The notes under the pieces were generated by a model. It was not told the origin of the DNA. It saw only the letters and a program-made list of their open reading frames with translations, and searched no databases. From the NCBI GenBank assembly GCA_945882915.1, contig CAMCWV010000003.1, forward strand, positions 1-64,000: DNA of 64,000 nucleotides, read 5' to 3'. Of the stretch, positions 9,486-16,778 are shown one piece after another. The position numbers and the translations under genes are program-made. Numbering within the stretch: the stretch's first letter is position 1; each line of letters begins with the position of its first letter. This DNA is from Waddlia chondrophila WSU 86-1044 (GTDB taxonomy: Bacteria > Chlamydiota > Chlamydiia > Chlamydiales > CAMCWV01).

Positions 9486-9746
9486 CTACTTCGTAGAGGC
9501 GCCAGCTTCTGCTAGTGCAAGGCGAGCTTCGATGTAGGTGATGGCATCGCCAACAGTTACGAGCTTTGCAGCATCTTCGTCGCAGATGTCAAATCCGAAA
9601 TGCTCTTCGAAAGTCATTACTAACTCTGTTAGGTCTAGAGAGTCTGCATTGAGATCTTCGATGAAAGCTGACTTGTGAGTAACGGCAATAGGGTCTACTC
9701 CGAGGTGTTCAACAACAATTTCCTTAACTTTTTTTTCTACTGACAT
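9486..9746 (-). CDS. Acyl carrier protein, copy 2 (paralogue)
   Basis: Second ACP, 86 residues, with attachment Ser36 in [11 protein letters not shown]. It shares the fold and about half its residues with copy 1 but differs around helix II ([15 protein letters not shown]) and has an Ala-rich tail. It lies between acpP1 and fabG. It could serve a specialised acyl pathway such as lipid A or phospholipid synthesis, or be a duplicate with the same role; the sequence does not decide. Confidence 0.92.
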   Translation of the reverse strand: MSVEKKVKEIVVEHLGVDPIAVTHKSAFIEDLNADSLDLTELVMTFEEHFGFDICDEDAAKLVTVGDAITYIEARLALAEAGASTK

Positions 9747-9847
9747 CGCTTTCTTCCTTCTCGTGGGGTTAATTCACAGTGCTAATTTTAGAAATCTACT
9801 TATTATTTATTAAAAGAGACTAGATGAGAGACGAAGCACATTACCCT

Positions 9848-10597
9848 TTACATCACCATTCCGCCGTCAACAGTCAACACTTGACCTGTCATATAACTTG
9901 ACATGCTGCTTGCTAAAAAGAGAACCGCATCTGCGATCTCGCTTGGCTTACCAATGCGTTTAAGAGGGATCTGTTGCAAGACCCCCTCTTTTACTTGCTC
10001 TTGAAGAACCTCTGTCATGTCTGTCTTTACAAAGCCAGGAGCTACACAATTCACACAAATGTTACGTGAAGCTAACTCTTTTGCAAGGGACTTGGTAAAG
10101 CCTAAAATCCCAGCTTTTGAAGAAGCATAATTCACCTGCCCGGCATTTCCTGTCAACCCAATTACCGAGGAGATATTAATTATTTTACCTGAGCGCGCCT
10201 TCATCATTGGGCGTGTAAGCGCCTTACAAAGGTTAAAAACTGATTTGAGGTTTACATTAATAACAGAGTCCCAATCAGCCTCGCTCATTTTCATCAAAAG
10301 ACCATCTTTTGTGATCCCTGCATTGTTAACGAGAATATCGACATTTCCAAATAATTTTAATGCAGCTGAAACAGCCTTTTCTACTGGCTCTGTCAAAGAG
10401 ACGTCTACCTTAAAAAACGTAGAGCAATCAGCGCCCCCAATTTGAGCAAGCTCTTCGACTACTTGCTTGCCGCTCTCTTTGTTTCTTGCAAAAATAGCGA
10501 CTCTGGCCCCTTGCTCAACAAATCGACGGGCTACGGCCTTTCCAATTCCGGCGTTGCCGCCTGTTATAATGGCCTTCTTTCCCTCTAAAAGCTTCAT
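9848..10597 (-). CDS. fabG: 3-oxoacyl-ACP reductase
   Basis: Reduces 3-ketoacyl-ACP with NADPH in fatty-acid elongation. It is a short-chain dehydrogenase of 249 residues, the standard FabG size: the nucleotide loop TGGNAGIG begins at residue 12, NNAG is at 91-94, and the triad Ser144, Tyr157, Lys161 sits in NISSVIG and NYASSKAG. The SDR C-terminus VDGGMVM is intact. It lies between fabD and the two ACP genes, as in chlamydial fab clusters, but a 400-bp repeat-filled gap separates it from fabD. Confidence 0.96.
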   Translation of the reverse strand: MKLLEGKKAIITGGNAGIGKAVARRFVEQGARVAIFARNKESGKQVVEELAQIGGADCSTFFKVDVSLTEPVEKAVSAALKLFGNVDILVNNAGITKDGLLMKMSEADWDSVINVNLKSVFNLCKALTRPMMKARSGKIINISSVIGLTGNAGQVNYASSKAGILGFTKSLAKELASRNICVNCVAPGFVKTDMTEVLQEQVKEGVLQQIPLKRIGKPSEIADAVLFLASSMSSYMTGQVLTVDGGMVM

Positions 10598-11001
10598 CTG
10601 TCTCTCCCATAAATTTAGTCAAAAATTCTAATACAAAAAAATAAAATTTTGAAACGCAGAGGCACAGAGAATATTGCAGCCTTACAGGCTGCGTAAGATA
10701 CATTCGCTTATACCCAGGGCGGTGCCCTGGGCTATTTGCAATTACAGCCTTTCAGGCTGAAATTTTATGCAAAAGACTTTAGCTACTATACAACCACTTC
10801 AGATTTTCAAGTTCAGCCCGAGGGGCTGAAAGTGCAAACAGCCCAGGGCACCGCCCTGGGTATAACAGCCCAGGGCACCGCCCTGGGTATAAGCGAATAT
10901 GTTTTACGCAGCCTGTAAGGCTACTACTAAGAGTCTATAATTATGCGGGCAACGCCCTTTCTCTGCACCTTTGTGCCTCTGCGGTGAAAATCTTTAATTT
11001 T
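10598..11001. other. Intergenic region filled with family B repeats
   Basis: No gene is supported. At 10676-10922 there is a large imperfect inverted repeat: GCAGCCTTACAGGCTGC plus a CCCAGGGC palindrome at the left, and two tandem CCCAGGGCACCGCCCTGGG palindromes plus GCAGCCTGTAAGGCT at the right. Edges carry GCAGAGGCACAGAG and TTTGTGCCTCTGCGG, a second inverted pair. Confidence 0.75.
10676..10922. repeat. Repeat family B, compound copy B2
   Basis: Nested palindromes of the CCCAGGGC type, three in this stretch, two of them in direct tandem at about 10829-10890. They are framed by inverted copies of CAGCCT-ACAGG-CTGCGTAA. The same modules recur at 60031-60224. Confidence 0.85.
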
Positions 11002-11943
11002 TTATTGATCTACAATGGCGGCGAGCCTGTCGAGGTCCTTTACCTTAGCAATGCTAACCGTCGGCGCCGAAACCCCAATGCGCTTATTCAGTCCTGCCAG
11101 CGTTGCACCGCAGCCCATCTCAACAAAAAGAGTAACGCCGCGAGCCTGCATAGCCTGAACTCCCTGTTCCCAACGAACAGAGCTTGTCACTTGTTTAATG
11201 AGATTACGCCGAATCTCTGCAAGTTCCTGAACGTAATCTCCTACAACATTCATTACCAAATCAACACGCGTTTCTACGAAACAGGTTGAGTCGATTTTGT
11301 CAAGGAGTCGCTCCTCGGCAGCACGCATAAGCCCGCTATGAAAAGCGCCATGAACTTGAAGCTGAATGGTCCTCTTAGCACCGCGCGCCTTGGCAGCTTC
11401 TATCCCTTTTGCAATCCCCTCCACTGTCCCAGAAATAACAACCTGTCCAGGAGAGTTGAAGTTTGCGACCCAAAGATCGTTTGGCAGGTTCAGCTCTTTG
11501 ACCATCTTTTCGACAACAGCCCCATCAAGACCGATGATAGCGGCCATCGTCCCTTTTGTTTTCTCACAGGCATCGTTCATCCACTGGCCTCTAGCGCGAA
11601 CCAAAGGGAGCCCCTCTGCAAAGGAGACCTTTCCTGTGGCTGTAAGTGCTGAATACTCACCGAGGCTCAAGCCTGCACACACGTCCGGTTTAAGCATTGG
11701 AAACTGTTTTTGTAACACACGCAAAACGGCTATGCTTGTGACATAAATGGCCGCTTGGCTGTTCTTGGTTTCTGTCAAAGTAACCTCTGGCCCTTCGAAA
11801 ATAATTGATGAAAGCTTAGTCCCTAAAATGGCGTCGGCTTCTTCAAAGGTCTCTCTTGCGATAGGAAACTCATCGTAAAAATCTTTGCCCATTCCGACGT
11901 ACTGGTCACCCTGACCCGGAAAAAGAAATGCTGTATTTTTCAT
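11002..11943 (-). CDS. fabD: Malonyl-CoA:ACP transacylase
   Basis: Transfers malonyl from CoA to ACP to feed fatty-acid synthesis. 313 residues, normal FabD length. The N-terminal LFPGQGDQYVGMG, the nucleophile Ser93 in GLSLGEYSAL and catalytic His202 in VHGAFHSGLM are all present. It lies 29 bases behind fabH on the same strand, so the two are likely one transcript. Confidence 0.96.
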   Translation of the reverse strand: MKNTAFLFPGQGDQYVGMGKDFYDEFPIARETFEEADAILGTKLSSIIFEGPEVTLTETKNSQAAIYVTSIAVLRVLQKQFPMLKPDVCAGLSLGEYSALTATGKVSFAEGLPLVRARGQWMNDACEKTKGTMAAIIGLDGAVVEKMVKELNLPNDLWVANFNSPGQVVISGTVEGIAKGIEAAKARGAKRTIQLQVHGAFHSGLMRAAEERLLDKIDSTCFVETRVDLVMNVVGDYVQELAEIRRNLIKQVTSSVRWEQGVQAMQARGVTLFVEMGCGATLAGLNKRIGVSAPTVSIAKVKDLDRLAAIVDQ

Positions 11944-11972
11944 GATGATTATCCTGAATTATTTTCTAGATA

Positions 11973-13001
11973 TTACTCTGCTATTTTAACCAAGAGCGCG
12001 GCTCCCCATGTAAAACCGGCCCCAAAGGCAGTCAAAACGATGCGGTCCCCTATGGCAAGATCCTGCTCTGCAACAAGCTCGCCAAGGGCAATTGCAACAG
12101 AAGAGGCAGAGGTATTCCCATATTTCTGAAGAGTCTTGTAGATCCTTTCCATAGGCAGGGCAAACCGCTTGGCAAGCATGTCAATAACACGGATGTTTGC
12201 TTGATGCGGAACGAGCCAGTTAATGCTCTCTTCAGCAACTCCCGCGGCATCTAAACACTCTTTGACGGCCGTTTCCATCCGCTTAACCGCATGTTTGAAC
12301 ACATCGTTCCCTTGCATGGTGATGTAGTGCTTCCCTTGATCAATCGTCTCGTAAGAAGCCGGCAAGGAGCTTCCCCCAGCAGGCATCCTGAGCAATTCAG
12401 CCTGAGAACCATCGCTGCCAATGATAACATTTTCAATAGAGAGCCCAGCTCCTGTGCCCATAATAAGTGAAGCTGCCGCCCCGTCACCAAAAAGGACGCA
12501 CGTATTGCGATCTTTGTAATTGACGATAGCTGAGAGCTTTTCGGAGGCGACGAGCAGAACCCTTTTATATATGCCAGACTCAACAAACGCTTTAGCAACG
12601 GAAAGCCCGTAAATATAGCCAGTACAGGCTGCCTGCAAATCAAATGCGGGGATTTCCCTTGCGCCCAGCTTGTGCTGGATTAAAGAGGCTGTAGAGGGAA
12701 AGGAGTAATCGGGGGTGAGTGTACAAACGAGGATAAGGTCGATGTCTGTAGCGGGTGTATCGGTTAGCTCCAAAACGCGCCTCGCTGCAGAGACCCCCAT
12801 ATCGGAAGTACTCTCTCCTTTAGCTGCAATGCGCCGTTCCTTTATTCCTGTGCGAGTCATAATCCACTCGTCAGAGGTTTTGACCATTCTTTCTAGGTCT
12901 GCGTTTGTTAAAACACGCTCGGGTAAATAAGAAGCCGTTCCGACGATCCTTGCTTGGATTTTCTTGGGCTGGATTTTCTTGGGCTGGATTTTCTTGGGCA
13001 T
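11973..13001 (-). CDS. fabH: 3-oxoacyl-ACP synthase III
   Basis: Starts fatty-acid synthesis by condensing acetyl-CoA with malonyl-ACP. The thiolase-fold triad is visible: Cys126 in LQAACTGYIYG, His in WLVPHQANIRV and Asn in KYGNTSASS. The protein is slightly long (342 residues) because the N-terminus repeats KKIQP three times, encoded by three tandem 15-bp units at 12955-12999. The conserved fold begins at ARIVGTASYLPE, so the repeat is a dispensable-looking leader. It is the first gene of the fab cluster; an element A copy lies about 80 bases upstream. Confidence 0.95.
   Translation of the reverse strand: MPKKIQPKKIQPKKIQARIVGTASYLPERVLTNADLERMVKTSDEWIMTRTGIKERRIAAKGESTSDMGVSAARRVLELTDTPATDIDLILVCTLTPDYSFPSTASLIQHKLGAREIPAFDLQAACTGYIYGLSVAKAFVESGIYKRVLLVASEKLSAIVNYKDRNTCVLFGDGAAASLIMGTGAGLSIENVIIGSDGSQAELLRMPAGGSSLPASYETIDQGKHYITMQGNDVFKHAVKRMETAVKECLDAAGVAEESINWLVPHQANIRVIDMLAKRFALPMERIYKTLQKYGNTSASSVAIALGELVAEQDLAIGDRIVLTAFGAGFTWGAALLVKIAE
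12955..12999. repeat. Three tandem 15-bp units at the fabH 5' end
   Basis: TGGATTTTCTTGGGC occurs three times head to tail. On the minus strand it encodes repeated KKIQP directly after the start Met, so the copy number can change without a frameshift. Confidence 0.95.
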
Positions 13002-13082
13002 AAGCCTCCCCTTTCAAAAAACAAGAGTAGAACAACTTACCAAATCTCAAATAAACAAACCAGAGACTTTGGTGCGCGGTCG

Positions 13083-13256
13083 ATATATACTCCTCGTAGC
13101 TGAAAATGGGAACTTGGACGGCGCCAAAGCCCCGAGGCTGAGCGATCGCAAGTTCCCTTTGTATTTCTAATACTAAGGCACTTGCGATCGTGGAAATTCG
13201 GCAGCTTTCGCGCTAGCACACCGCAATTTGAATGTTGACAGACCGCTAAAGGAGTT
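13083..13256. repeat. Element A, copy A3 (right arm missing)
   Basis: Left arm TATACTCCTCGTAGCTGAAAA, the GGCGCCAAAGCCCCG module and the inner GCGATCGCAAGT...ACTTGCGATCG hairpin are present, but the right arm is replaced by GTGGAAATTCGGCAGCTTTCG and a GACAGACCGCTA tail. The same replacement is seen at 28116-28244, so this is a shared sub-type rather than random decay. It overlaps the intact-frame end of tpx. Confidence 0.8.
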
Positions 13257-13751
13257 GTTTGACTTCTTTGATGATGGTATCGAAGGGAGGGGAGTCGGTG
13301 ATTTCGTTGATGATGTGGATGCTGCAAATAATCCCTTTTTTATCAACGACAAATACGGCTCTGCCGAGAAGACGCCATTCTTTAATGAGCACCCGAAAGA
13401 GTTGCCAAATGAGGCGTTTTTATGGTCAGACAAGACTGTAATATGAGAAGCATGCGCAGCCCCGCACCAACGTTTCTGGGCAAATGGGAGGTCCATGCTG
13501 ATGATCACCATTGAAACGCCACTTCCAAGTTTCCCCCCTTCATCATTGAACCGACGTGTGGCCATATCACACACAAGGGTGTCTAAAGATGGCACAGAGG
13601 AAATCACCATCACCTTTCCTTGAAAAGAAGAGCTGTTTACCGACCTCATGTCTCCATCAAGGCATTCGAAGCCGGGCATCTTGTCTCCAACTTTAAGCCG
13701 CTTGCCTTCGAGTGTGAGGGGGCTTCCTTTGAAGGTTAGTTCATTTGTCAT
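13246..13751 (-). pseudogene. tpx: Thiol peroxidase, interrupted by a one-base frameshift
   Basis: Peroxiredoxin of the Tpx family, reducing peroxides via two Cys residues. The first about 125 residues are canonical: VPSLDTLVCD with the peroxidatic Cys61 and KRWCGAA with the resolving Cys96. After GNSFG (about 13392-13394, a GGG run) the reading frame slips: as written it continues as a Ser-rich non-homologous tail to 13173. Adding one base restores VLIKEWRLLGRAVFVVDKKG... to ...IIKEVKQLL and a stop at 13246, giving 168 residues, the normal Tpx length. Either a real recent mutation in a G run or a sequencing error. Both catalytic Cys lie before the break. Upstream is nhaD on the same strand. 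Confidence 0.85.
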
Positions 13752-13777
13752 CCGCTGATTCCTTTAAACAATAAGTT

Positions 13778-15070
13778 TTAAACCATAATTAAGTAAGCGG
13801 CTACCCCTGCGAAGTAACCAACAAGAGCGATCCAGCTGACTTTGCGCAAGTACCACATAAAGTCAACCTTCTCAATCCCCATGTAGGCAACGCCAGCAGC
13901 AGAACCGATAACGAGGATGCTTCCTCCTGTTCCTGCGCAATAAGCAATGAGCTCCCATAGCTGAGAGTCTACTGGGTAGGTCACCAGATCGTACATGCCC
14001 ATCGTAGCAGCAACAAGAGGAACGTTATCTACAATAGCAGAGATAAGCCCTATAATCACCACAACAATGTCTTGATTAGGGATTGTCGTCTCTAGCCAGA
14101 TAGCGGTTTCACGGAGGACACCAATCGCATCCAAAGAAGAAACAGCAAGCAAGATCCCCAAGAAGAAAAGGAGGCTTGATTTGTCGATTCGGGTCAAGGC
14201 GTAAGACATGCTCAAATGGTCGCGGCTGCCCTTCTTATGGTGCATAAGATCTGTCAGTATCCACAAGAAGGCAACGCCTACCAAGATGCCAAGGAAAGGA
14301 GGCAGTCCCAATCCCGCCTTAAAAACAGGAACAAGAATCAAAGAGACAAGACCTACAGCAAGAACCCAGCCAGATCCTGGTTCGGGTGGCTTGGAAGGAA
14401 TAGGTACAAGATCTCCATGAACGCTTTTTCTGATGCAAAGGTGGAGGCAACCAACAGAGACAATCAAACAAACAACGCTTGGGACAAAAAGCGCTTTCAT
14501 GATTCCCCAAGAAGTAATGCTTCCATTAATCCATAGCATCGTCGTTGTAACGTCTCCAATCGGCGTCCAGGCACCGCCAGCGTTAGCTGCAATCACAATC
14601 ATCGATCCCATGAGCTTCCGATCTTCTGCTTCAGGAATGATTTTCTTAAGCAACGAGAGCATTACAATTGTTGTCGTCAAGTTGTCGAGCACAGCTGATA
14701 AACAGAACGCAACAATAGAAATAAGCCACAGCATCGAGAGCTTAGAACGGACATTTAGGTGATCCGTTACGACCCTAAAGCCCTGGTGAAGATCTATCAT
14801 CTCAACAATTGTCATTGCCCCCATCAGAAAGAAAACAATCTGGGCAGTGTCAGCAAGATGCCCCGATAAATGATCGAGTTTACTTAGCTGATGCACGCCC
14901 TCTACAGCCGGCAAATCCCCCGAGGACATATAAATACCCCAGCAGATCACAGCTGTAAGGAGCGCCGTTGCTGCCTTGTTGATTCTGATGTAGGCCTCTA
15001 AAGCAATGGCCGCATACCCAATAATAAATATGACTACGATTTGAATGGCGAATGTTTGCATTGTTCCCAT
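13778..15070 (-). CDS. nhaD: NhaD-type Na+/H+ antiporter
   Basis: Exports Na+ in exchange for H+ across the inner membrane, contributing to pH and sodium homeostasis. 430 residues with 10-12 membrane segments and typical ion-transporter-superfamily motifs: SAVLDNLTTTIVM (about residue 125), NAGGAWTPIGDVTTTMLW, SAIVDNVPLVAATMG and GTGGSILVIGSAAGVAYMG. Start ATG 15070 has GAGGT five bases upstream; a second ATG three codons in is possible. It is followed by tpx 26 bases later. Confidence 0.93.
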   Translation of the reverse strand: MGTMQTFAIQIVVIFIIGYAAIALEAYIRINKAATALLTAVICWGIYMSSGDLPAVEGVHQLSKLDHLSGHLADTAQIVFFLMGAMTIVEMIDLHQGFRVVTDHLNVRSKLSMLWLISIVAFCLSAVLDNLTTTIVMLSLLKKIIPEAEDRKLMGSMIVIAANAGGAWTPIGDVTTTMLWINGSITSWGIMKALFVPSVVCLIVSVGCLHLCIRKSVHGDLVPIPSKPPEPGSGWVLAVGLVSLILVPVFKAGLGLPPFLGILVGVAFLWILTDLMHHKKGSRDHLSMSYALTRIDKSSLLFFLGILLAVSSLDAIGVLRETAIWLETTIPNQDIVVVIIGLISAIVDNVPLVAATMGMYDLVTYPVDSQLWELIAYCAGTGGSILVIGSAAGVAYMGIEKVDFMWYLRKVSWIALVGYFAGVAAYLIMV

Positions 15071-15217
15071 GCTGTACCTCTAAAAAAAATTGAGTTATTT
15101 GGACGTATAGCAAAAAAGCCACAATAGCTTCGCCTAAAAAAACAGGAAGGGCAGGCTTGGCCAAAACGGGCCTTGCTTCTGTCTGTAGTGAGCGGTCATA
15201 TTGACAGACCACTAGCC

Positions 15218-15315
15218 TATACTCCTCGTAGCTGAAAATGGGAATTTGGAAGGCACCAAAGCCCCGGGAGCTTTGGTGCCTTCCAAATTCCCATTTTCAG
15301 CTACGAGGAGTATAT
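15218..15315. repeat. Element A, copy A4
   Basis: Near-perfect palindrome with TATACTCCTCGTAGCTGAAAA arms and a CAAAGCCCCGGGAGCTTTG centre. Its right arm contains the stop codon and last residues of the reverse transcriptase gene. A family D-like TTGACAGACCACTAG half-palindrome precedes it. Confidence 0.95.
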
Positions 15316-16647
15316 GTTGTCACCAACAAGGTTGTCGCAGACAAGTCCCCTTGAATAGCAAAGTGATTTGAGTTTCCATTTTTCACGAAGCATGCAGTAA
15401 GGCACTTCCCGAAAAGCCCGAACACCCCTGCAGCCCGTCATCTCTTCAGCAATCATGCATGCAATCGCATGGTCGATTTGTTTCAGCTGCTGCCTATTAG
15501 TCACCGTTCCTTCTAGGAATGGAAGGTAAGCTTCGCAGTAGATGGACTCTCCATTAAGAGCCTGGTTAACCGTTTTGCAGAGAACAGGCCCTAACTGCTC
15601 AAATGACTGTGTAGAAAGATTGGCCCTTGTTTGCTTTATGCGGCGTCTGATGCCCCCAAGAAACTTTCTGATCTTATGACTATCTAAAGAAACGTTACCG
15701 TCATATGAAACTGTGGCCCCCAAGAAAGTGATCGACTGACTTCCTTTAATGCTGCCCATGCACTTCCCCGCATTATTCAAAAAACAAGGACTTTTTTTGC
15801 TTGCGTGAAGAGAAAGCCCCAATCCATCAAGAATTCCCTCTATTGCTTTCACACCATCCTGAACCACCCGGGGATCTGGATGAGCAAAAACAAGATCGTC
15901 TCCATAACGGGCATAAAAGGCTCCAGGAGCACTCTCTAAAGCAGCATCAAGTGGCAGCAAATAGAAACTTGCCAAGGCTGTGCACATCGGCACCCCCATA
16001 GGAAGCCCTTTAAAGCGGGAAAACAGCCCCCCTTCCTTCCCTATCATTTCAGGGCGGATGGCGCTCTTTATAAAATCCCAGAAAAAAGAGAGCTCTTCTT
16101 CTGTGCTGTTTTTCAGAAGAAGCTCCTTAAGCGCTGGCCACATAGGGGCGCTGCTTCCAAGAGGGATAGAATCTGTATAAGAGCTAATGTCTGTTTTAAG
16201 ATAGTAAAGGCCGCTACTTTTAGGATCCACCCCCTTCTTCCAATTCTTTCTGACATAAGCAGAAAGGGCAAATACCGCCTTCCACGACCCCATCTTGGGA
16301 ACATATCCATAGACATGCTTTGAAAGAAGCGGCTGAACCTGTCTGGAAACGTAATCGGCAATAACACCGCTGACAATAAGATCTGCCGGGCGCAGGGAAA
16401 AAACAGTACGCTTTTTGCCCTGCTGGGTTTGAATTGCCCTCGAAATGGCAGGGCTAAACTGATACTCCCCTTTGTAGACAAGCCCTGCGAGCATTTTTGC
16501 AACTTTATTCTTTTCACGAATGATTGTTGCAAGCGGTACGCTGTCTTGCTTAATCACATAAAGACGGGCACTTCCTAAGTACTTTTGGTGCAAACGATCT
16601 ATTTGCTTTTCGTACGGCGCAGGATCTTTAAGAAACTCTTTAATCAT
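15301..16647 (-). CDS. Reverse transcriptase (RNA-directed DNA polymerase), unassigned class
   Basis: Polymerase palm and fingers motifs are clear (numbered from ATG 16647, 448 residues): motif 2 region RTVFSLRPADLIVSG and VYGYVPKMGSWKAV (about 80-125), motif A LKTDISSYTDSIP (about 150), motif B KGLPMGVPMCTALASF (about 213), catalytic YGDD (248-251) with RYGDDLVFAHPD, and the ITFLGATVSYDG motif (about 306). No maturase X, HNH endonuclease, Cas1, nitrilase or DGR accessory domain is visible; the last about 110 residues are helical and unassigned. A TTG at 16659 also opens this frame, but ATG 16647 has GGAG at six-base spacing. The final residues and stop are encoded by element A copy A4. It lies 131 bases behind a large membrane protein gene on the same strand, so the two may form a unit. 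Retron-like, Abi-like or unknown-group RT are all possible. Confidence 0.85.
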   Translation of the reverse strand: MIKEFLKDPAPYEKQIDRLHQKYLGSARLYVIKQDSVPLATIIREKNKVAKMLAGLVYKGEYQFSPAISRAIQTQQGKKRTVFSLRPADLIVSGVIADYVSRQVQPLLSKHVYGYVPKMGSWKAVFALSAYVRKNWKKGVDPKSSGLYYLKTDISSYTDSIPLGSSAPMWPALKELLLKNSTEEELSFFWDFIKSAIRPEMIGKEGGLFSRFKGLPMGVPMCTALASFYLLPLDAALESAPGAFYARYGDDLVFAHPDPRVVQDGVKAIEGILDGLGLSLHASKKSPCFLNNAGKCMGSIKGSQSITFLGATVSYDGNVSLDSHKIRKFLGGIRRRIKQTRANLSTQSFEQLGPVLCKTVNQALNGESIYCEAYLPFLEGTVTNRQQLKQIDHAIACMIAEEMTGCRGVRAFREVPYCMLREKWKLKSLCYSRGLVCDNLVGDNIYSS

Positions 16648-16755
16648 CCACAGCTCCAAAAAAGAAAAAAACCTTTAGCACGGCAGTGTGAAAAATACAT
16701 CTGCTCAGATGTTCGCCCTCTCCAGAGGACAACGTAGGCAGTCCCTACTACTTAA

Positions 16756-16775
16756 ACAGCTAAGCGGAGTATATA
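16756..16775. repeat. Element A half-site, copy A5
   Basis: Only a right arm, CAGCTAAGCGGAGTATATA, directly at the stop of the membrane protein gene and upstream of the reverse transcriptase. A family C scrap (CCAGAGGACAACGTAGGCAG) lies at 16722-16742. Confidence 0.7.
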
Positions 16776-16778
16776 CTC

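Noticed and set aside
10736-10918. 60-codon frame between fabG and fabD
   Set aside because: It is read through family B palindromes and repeats itself with them; not a gene.
12964-13170. Plus-strand open frame running from fabH into an element A
   Set aside because: It is antisense to fabH and then reads the translatable frame of the repeat; no ribosome site or independent conservation.
15301-16647. Reverse transcriptase as part of a group II intron
   Set aside because: No maturase or HNH domain, and no domain V-like hairpin was seen around the gene; the flanking palindrome is an ordinary element A.
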